This document shows positions 58,049-64,000 of a stretch of 64,000 bases of DNA, piece by piece (positions within the stretch are counted from its first letter, which is position 1; each line of letters opens with the position of its first letter). The notes beneath the pieces were generated by a model, which was not told the DNA's origin, searched no databases, and saw nothing but the letters and a program-made list of their open reading frames with translations. The stretch covers positions 14,006,406-14,070,405 of the forward strand of contig CM055113.1 in NCBI GenBank assembly GCA_029204225.1, given 5' to 3'. The stretch is from Diphasiastrum complanatum (taxonomy: Eukaryota > Streptophyta > Lycopodiopsida > Lycopodiales > Lycopodiaceae). Position numbers and translations under genes: made by a program.

Positions 58049-58837
58049 ACGTATCAGAGCCATGTGAGAGATGATAAATATTACACAAAAAGACAACTTC
58101 TCTTGCATCGTGGTAAAGCAAAGCATGGGAAGGTGTCGGTGGACCGTGGCAGCAACCGAAGAAACTTGGAATAAAAAATGTGTATATGTATTTCTTGAAA
58201 TCATTAGGAATGATGGATGGATGGTAGAAGCTTCTTGGAAGCAAATTGAATTTTTTTTAAAATGGCAAAAGACTTGGAAAGCCAAAAGGTGGTAGTCGGT
58301 TTGTTGTTGTTTGTATGCGCATAATTTTTTATTTTCATGTCTGACTCTAACAACACGTTTAAATTTAGCCGCGGGGCGAGCATTTAAGTAGGAGGAAGTA
58401 AGAGATATCAAAGGAAAAACAAGAATGTTGTGGTATTATACCACAAAGGCCTTGCCATAATGGTGAAATTGTTGGATTAAAAAAAAAATATCCAATAAAA
58501 TTTTCTTTCTATATTCTAAGATTCTAACAAGTGCATTTATTAGCTTTCTTGTTAAAGACATAAGTATCGGTAAGTTAAGTTATCGTGTTTTTTTTTTTTA
58601 ATGTTTTCAGTTTCAAGAGCTTACACTATCAAATCACTACCACAAAATTAGTGAAAGTTTTTATAATCTTAGAACTATGATTGCATATTGGGATTTAAAA
58701 TGACTAAGAATCGTGTACGAAATGATTTCGCCAACAAATAGATGATCACCATTTGATGACATTTATTTACAATGGGTTTAATATTGTGACCACGAAATAT
58801 GTCTGTCATTTTGAAATTTTGAAGTTGGCAAGGATTC
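58049..58837. other. Intergenic, no gene seen
   Basis: Short frames on both strands only, plus homopolymer runs. No supportable feature. Confidence 0.4.
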
Positions 58838-58982
58838 ACCAGTATTCATGATCAATATTCACAATAATCATAATCAATATTCAGAATATTTCAGTATTCA
58901 CAATAATGATGATCAAATATTCATGAGTATTCACAATCAATATTCACAATAATCACGATCAATATTCACGAGTATTCACAAA
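58838..58982. repeat. AT-rich tandem repeat (AATATTCAC-type)
   Basis: Irregular repetition of GATCAATATTCACAATAATCA and CATGAGTATTCA phrases over about 145 bases. Confidence 0.8.
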
Positions 58983-59418
58983 GGTTCTTTTGTTACACGT
59001 ATACACATGCTCTAATTCAATTTTCGCCACTCCCAATTTTGAGCACCTTTCTACAAGAACCCGCTTCACGATTGCTAGCATCAAGGACGCTATTTCTTTC
59101 TTTTCACAACAATTCTTTGGCCGCCACAACAATGTAAGATAGATGTCGATCTTTTCTAGGAAGTTGGGCTCTTGTTGCCTTTGCACTAGTTTCCAAGTTT
59201 CAGCAGGGTAACTAGTCTCTTCTTCTTAACTCGATGGCTCATGTGAAGACTTGCAATTTTGCACTGCTAGAGGTTTACTTCTACCGCTTGTACAACCTTT
59301 TGTTTGAATCTTTGGTGGCAAATTAACGATTGGTTTTATAGAAGATTATCTTGGAGCCTTTTCACTCTTATTCCTTCACTTAACTTATCAACGATTCACC
59401 TTCTGATGTAGTTCGAAC

Positions 59419-60197
59419 TTGTCTTCTTTCATGTGCTGGTCCCGGGGTGCAGGGGCTTGGTTGGTTGCATGTCCAGTTCCTTCACTCTTGCGACTCAACA
59501 ATGACTTGTTCATCACTGCCCTTCGAACCAGATTGGGACTTCCATGTCTGATGTTAATTGGTCTCTCTAAGTATTCGTGTGGGCATGTGTTGGATTCCTT
59601 GGGTAGTCATCTTATGCGGTGCCCCTCAGGTGGAGATCGTATAGTGTCACATGATTCCATTCGTAATGTTCTTGTTGCTATCGCTCATGATAGTGGCTTT
59701 CATGTTGTTCGAGAGTAGACACACATTTTACCAGGGCCTTCTTCACAATCTTTTCGACGACGTGTTGATCTTGTGCTCTCGCGTGAGGGAATTCGCACTA
59801 TGGGAGATGTTGTTAATGCTGATCCCTCTCGTTAGGACCTTCTTTGTCATTCTTCCACCATGCAAGGGGCAGCTGCATCTCATGCAGCTCAAGAGAAGAA
59901 GCGATATTATAATGGTCGTGCACCTGATGAAAATTTCATCTCCTTTGCCTTGGAAACCTATGGATGTCTTCAAAAAATATTCAACGATCTTTTGCCATTA
60001 TGTGTGAAGCTTGTTGTGAAACGCCAGCGACAAAGTGTTATGTTACGATCTTCTATTGCATTGCAGTGTTCATAGGCGCTTTCAATTCTTCGACAAGCTC
60101 AATTTGCAGGAGCGGATTCCTCAAAGCTTCATGCATTACTTATTGGTGCCACTATTCTAATTAGTGATTTATATCAAGCGGTTGGTTGTGAGTAATT
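59419..60197 (+). pseudogene. LINE-like C-terminus with restriction-like endonuclease signature (degenerate)
   Basis: One frame runs from 59419 to TAA at 60197 with only three internal stops (59716, about 59833 and 60073). It has a zinc-type motif CSCGHVLDSLGSHLMRC (CxC...HxxxC), then HDSIRNVLVAIAHDSGFHVV, RRRVDLVLSREG and a helical tail (SFALETYGCLQKIFNDLL). A CCHC motif before an R-x-x-D-type endonuclease core is the layout known from the C-terminus of R2/NeSL/HERO-type LINEs. The family assignment is an inference; no reverse transcriptase is present upstream. Confidence 0.5.
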
Positions 60198-60800
60198 AAT
60201 TTTTTATTGTAAGTTTTATTAAGCTTTTGATCAACTAGATTCATTTCTGTCGTTCTGCAATATCAATTTACATACTTTCATCTTTTTGATGGATTTTCTC
60301 ATGATTTATAAATAAAAGCATATTTTACATTCTATTAAGCTTTTGATCAGCTAGATTTATTTTTGTCGTTCGACATTATCAATTTTTGTGCGCGTGGATG
60401 GATTTTCCCATGATTTATTAATAAAAGGAGGATTAATATATCTTTGCAAGGCAAGGCCAAAAATTTGGAGTAAAGCACAAGTAGAGTCTAGAGCACGCCC
60501 AAGCGTGTGCTTTGTGGAAGTTTGAAGGATTCCCAGTCCTTCACGGCCCGTTCGGACGGGGAACCTTCAGTGAAGGCCGCGGGAGCGGGAGCCGAGCTTT
60601 GACGAGCGGGAGCGGGAGCGGGAGTCGCGTCTTTTTTGCTAGAATCTAGAAAGATCCCCCGTTTTTGGTATTGCTATATTTTTCCGCCATAGATTCCTTC
60701 TCTATGCGGATCGGATCTTCCCTGCTCGCTTTTACTGTCCAACGCTTTGCTTTTACTTGTTTAATTGATAAAGGAGAGGACAGGAGAGGAAGGAGGCCTT
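60198..60800. other. Intergenic, GC-rich GAGCGG repeats
   Basis: AT-rich until about 60470, then a GC-rich patch (60540-60635) with repeated GAGCGG and CGGGAGCGGGAG. It may be part of the promoter of the downstream DUF829 gene. No TATA box assigned. Confidence 0.35.
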
Positions 60801-60814
60801 TGTTGAATCACTTT

Positions 60815-61197
60815 TTCTTATGATATTTTCATCCAATCGCTTCTTATAATATTTTCCTTCAATCGTTTCTTTTCATATTTTCATTCAATCGCTTCTGAGA
60901 AGAATCGCTTCTTATAATATTTTCATTCAATCGTTTCTTATCATATTTTCATTCAATCGCTTCTTAGAAGAATCGCTTCTTATAATATTTTCATTCAATC
61001 GTTTCTTATCATATTTTCATTCAATCGCTTCTTATAATATTTTCATTCAATTGATTCTTAGAAGAATCGCTTCTTATAATATTTTCATTCAATCGTTTTT
61101 TTATCATATTTTCATTCAATCGCTTCTTATAATATTTTCATTCAATTGATTCTTAGAAGAATCGCTTCTTATAATATTTTCATTCAATCGCTTCTTA
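60815..61197. repeat. Minisatellite of TATTTTCATTCAATCG units
   Basis: Twelve copies of an ATATTTTCATTCAATCG core, alternating AATATTTT and CATATTTT forms and interrupted by CTTAGAAGAATCGCTTC, giving a higher-order period of roughly 60-95 bases. It sits about 0.9 kb upstream of the DUF829 start codon. Confidence 0.88.
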
Positions 61198-61515
61198 GAC
61201 CGTCGAGATTTGTGGTAAATAGCCATTGGAACGCATGCTTTCACAGAGGAGCTGGACTTACAGATCTGACATATCTTGATTCGATCGGAAATTTAAACTT
61301 TGTGCTGCTGCTTTACGGGATTTGCAAGCCAGGCATCAATTATCGTATCAGTATTGTAGAGTTGAATCAGCAGATTTTTAGAAGTGGCAGATCGCTTTGA
61401 GAATTGGAGGAAGACAATAAGGTGCATGAGTTTTGAGAGTCTTTGACATGCGTGGAAATTTGAGAAATCATGCAACTCGCTGAATTGGAGCTTGGAAGCG
61501 TCTACGCAGGTGTTG

Positions 61516-61674
61516 ATCGATCTGATTTGCGTGCTTTGGTTTGGTTAGAAGCGATTATGTGGAAATAAATCACAAAGCGGTGCTATACTCAGTTGTTTAT
61601 CGATCTGATTTTCATGCTTTGGTTTGGTTAGAAGCGATTATGTGGAGATAAATCACAAAGCGGTGCTATGCTCG
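61516..61674. repeat. 83-bp tandem duplication in the upstream/5' UTR region
   Basis: Units start at 61516 and 61599 (ATCGATCTGATTT...GGTGCTATACTC / GCTATGCTC), with only a few differences. They lie in the presumed 5' untranslated region of the DUF829 gene. Confidence 0.88.
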
Positions 61675-62060
61675 ATATTTGTTTTCTGGATTTCGACCAT
61701 TCGTTGTCAGAAGAAAGCGAGTTGCACACCTCGAGATTCCAAAGGTCTTGTTGCCGCTAGCGTATGATTCTAAGATCCACTTCTGAGTATTAAGTACTGA
61801 CTTGTTGGTGTCTTCGTGGTCTACGTTGGAAAAGTAGCACGAGCTCCTCTGGAGAACAAGGCTTTTGGTTGAGTTTTCGGTAACTTTTAAATTTGAGACT
61901 TGAAGGAATCTTTGCAATATTTGCTGCTCTCCAGAGTCCATTGGCGATTACGGTGACCGAGTTTTCCTTCGCCTCTGTGTGTTACAGAGGTAACATTGTT
62001 TGGCTGTAAGCATTTCTGATTTGAGTTTATAGTGGATAATCAATATTCCCGTGCATTGCC

Positions 62061-63058
62061 ATGGGAAGGATGTCGGCAAAGCTCTGCGGGACGGCGGTTG
62101 CTGCTGCTTCAGCTCTTGTGACGACACTTGGTTCTTCAGAATTGCCAGATGTGAATTCTCCGCCCTTTCTCGTTTACGCCACACCCCCTTCGATGCCAGT
62201 TCCTCCTCTCTGTGCATCTCACGATTGCTCGTGTCTTTTAAAAGTAGTTTCGACTCCAGATTCTACAGCAGCCACGGTCCGCCGCTATGCAAATCGAGGC
62301 TCCAGCTCATCTACGCCAGTTATTCCTCCTGAAGCATCTTCGTCTGTGAAGGATACATTGCCTCCTCATTCAAGACATATGTTTCTCTTTTCTGAGAGGA
62401 CATCCTCAGGCCTTCCCTCTTCAAGCATTATGAGAGCCTCTGGTATTGATGCTTGTTCTATCCGGCCTGAAATAATCAGGTTATCAACTTTATCAACTCC
62501 GCTTTTTAGCAACTGCAGCCCCCTCTTACATTTCTCGAGCTCCTCTTCTCCATTCCGATTTTCCCTTATGCATGATAGCATTCTATCACCAGTAGCTTCT
62601 GCTTCTTTCTCGCCTCGCGCTTCCATCACATCGTGGTCTTCCTCTTTCATGGTTTCTTCTTTCCGTGACTCTTCAGCAGCTTTGGACTACTTGCCCAAAT
62701 GGGATTCAATTGTACATGACTCGAAAATTGAGCAGCAAAGCTCTGAATGCCGAAGTGCTGATGGTGATACCAATATCTTGAAGCCGAAGACTAAGAAAAC
62801 AGTAGTTCTATTAGGATGGCTTGGAGCGCAACAGAAGCATTTGAAAAGCTATGCAGAGTGGTACAATGAAAGAGGCATCAATGCTGTGACATTTGTGATA
62901 CCTATGAGGGACGTTATCAGCTTGAACACTAGAGATAAGTCGGAGCAGCTAATCCAGCACTTAGCTAAACACCTTGCAACATGGCTGAGCGAAGAGAACA
63001 ACGATGGCGAACAGAATTGCGTATTGTTTCACACATTCAGCAATACCGGATGGCTAAC
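62061..63058 (+). CDS. DUF829 gene exon 1
   Basis: From ATG 62061 to the donor CTAAC/GTGAGT. It encodes the Ser-rich N-terminus and the first half of the domain, to GWLT. The overhang AC plus the first A of exon 2 completes a Thr codon, giving GWLTYG. Confidence 0.92.
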
Positions 63059-63965
63059 GTGAGTGTTACTGTTCTGTGCGTTGATGCTAAAGAAAAAGCA
63101 TGCCATTTCACATTAGGTTTGCGTGAAACATATGAGACATATTCCCGAGTAACGTTCGGACTTATTATCTTGTACGACAGAACTTTCACGCACATGTTCT
63201 GTGAATCTCCTTTGATGTTTTCGTCGAGTTATTTATAATACTTTGTTCTCTGTTGTTGTTTTCAACTTTCTTTGCCTTGTTCTTAGAACTAAACCTAAGA
63301 AACGGTACAAGAAGATTGATCATTAAGAATAGTCAGATATCATTGGTGTGGCTTTTTAAGAGATTGAGATGGAGATTAACGCTAAATCATCCGCGCAGAT
63401 ATGGTGTCATATTGGAGAAGCTCTTAGAAAAGGATCCTACTTTATTGAATAAAATTAAGGGCTGCGTTGTGGATTCAGCGCCGGCTGCAAAGCCTGATCC
63501 TCAGGTACAAAACTGGCTTAAATTTTTGGATTCATAGACTGCTCTCATGTTTCTTTCCGGCAGACTTATGATTCTAAATCTATTTCTAGTTTGACTTCTT
63601 GTTCTCTAGTCAAGCATATACTACACCTCACATACACACAGAGGAAGCATCTGATTTTCGGAGCTGTTCTTTTGAAAACTTACATCCACAAACCATCTAC
63701 TTAAGCTCAAATAATTATTCGCTTTCTTACCATTATTGCTGCTCTTGTAGGTTTGGGCATCTGGATTTTCAGCGGCATTCCTGAAAAAGAGAAGTGTTGC
63801 TGCTCAAAAAGTTGGACATCTGGAAGCAGCAAATGGGACAGCTAGCACTGTTGATGAAGAGCACACGAGCACACAGCCAAAAGCTGCCAAGTTCCTGGAA
63901 GTGGCTGTCAAAGTCATGCTTGAAAAATTTTTCTCCAACTTTCTGCAACTCCCCTATGTCAAGCA
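62061..63965 (+). CDS. DUF829/TMEM53-like protein, 5' part of gene (3 exons, continues beyond window)
   Basis: Exons 62061-63058, 63399-63504 and 63751-63965 join in phase (2, then 0, then 2) with GT-AG introns. The N-terminal 220 residues are Ser/Pro-rich and probably disordered; an organelle transit peptide is possible (SAKLCGTAVAAASALVTTLG). From about residue 245 the DUF829 alpha/beta-hydrolase-like domain begins: KTVVLLGWLGAQQKHLKSYA, YNERGINAVTFVIPM, then LFHTFSNTGWLTYG (H-x-FSN-x-G, the family's nucleophile-like turn), VVDSAPA and later VWASGFSAAFLKK. Animal TMEM53 is a nuclear-envelope protein; the plant members are largely uncharacterised. The start sits in a strong context (GCCATGG). 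The gene runs off the right edge. Confidence 0.92.
63399..63504 (+). CDS. DUF829 gene exon 2
   Basis: Acceptor CCGCGCAG/A, donor CTCAG/GTACAA. It encodes YGVILEKLLEKDPTLLNKIK, then GCVVDSAPAAKPDPQ. Ends in phase 0. Confidence 0.92.
63751..63965 (+). CDS. DUF829 gene exon 3
   Basis: Acceptor GCTCTTGTAG/GTTTGG, donor AAGCA/GTGAGT. It encodes VWASGFSAAFLKKRSV, a polar insert and FLEVAVKVMLEKFFSNFLQL. Ends in phase 2; the next exon is outside the window. Confidence 0.88.
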
Positions 63966-64000
63966 GTGAGTACCAATATCTTTTATTCTTGATTAATTTT

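Noticed and set aside
62366-62650. Minus-strand 94-codon frame
   Set aside because: Antisense of the Ser-rich exon 1 of the DUF829 gene.

Overview
The window is nuclear DNA of a land plant. The evidence is GT-AG introns with matching phases in two genes, decayed Ty1/copia and Ty3/gypsy elements with plant-type primer sites (initiator tRNA-Met and tRNA-Asp), and a plant DUF829 gene. Very long CT/GA and CA microsatellites and repeat-swollen introns would suit a fern or another large-genome lineage, but the species is a guess. Most of the window is degraded mobile DNA.

Layout. 1-7.6 kb: a long (CT)n tract, a copia pol remnant, two decayed reading frames of unknown origin and a six-copy 32-bp minisatellite. 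7.6-20 kb: a five-exon minus-strand gene of unknown family ('gene X', about 1,465 residues). Its fourth exon carries sixteen 43-residue Lys-rich repeats, five of which are duplicated again as a block. 20-28 kb: a hairpin, a gag fragment and a copia element with its 5' LTR, broken by an internal deletion. 28.2-35.2 kb: an inverted copy of 7.6-14.5 kb, holding exons 4-5 of gene X as a pseudogene on the plus strand.

At 35.2 kb the inverted copy is interrupted by a copia element (LTRs 35241-35986 and 44675-45929). That element contains a reverse-oriented gypsy element (35987 to about 42407), and its 3' LTR holds a 377-bp fold-back insertion. The last stretch of the inverted arm resumes at 45930-45995, so the left arm preserves the empty insertion site. 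From 45996 come a second copy of the first copia LTR, a triplicated primer site, a copia gag with six stops, and a second, rearranged copy of the gypsy element (49037-53756) fused head to head to that gag. A 515-bp segment of unknown origin and another gypsy sliver follow.

54.5-64 kb: mostly anonymous DNA with a SINE candidate, AT-rich repeats and a C-terminal fragment that resembles the endonuclease region of an R2-type LINE. The window ends in a clear plus-strand DUF829/TMEM53-like gene (three exons visible, continuing off the end) with minisatellites upstream.

Only gene X and the DUF829 gene look like intact host genes. The chief structural signal is the roughly 7-kb inverted duplication of the 3' half of gene X, whose two copies have different repeat numbers and different lesions.
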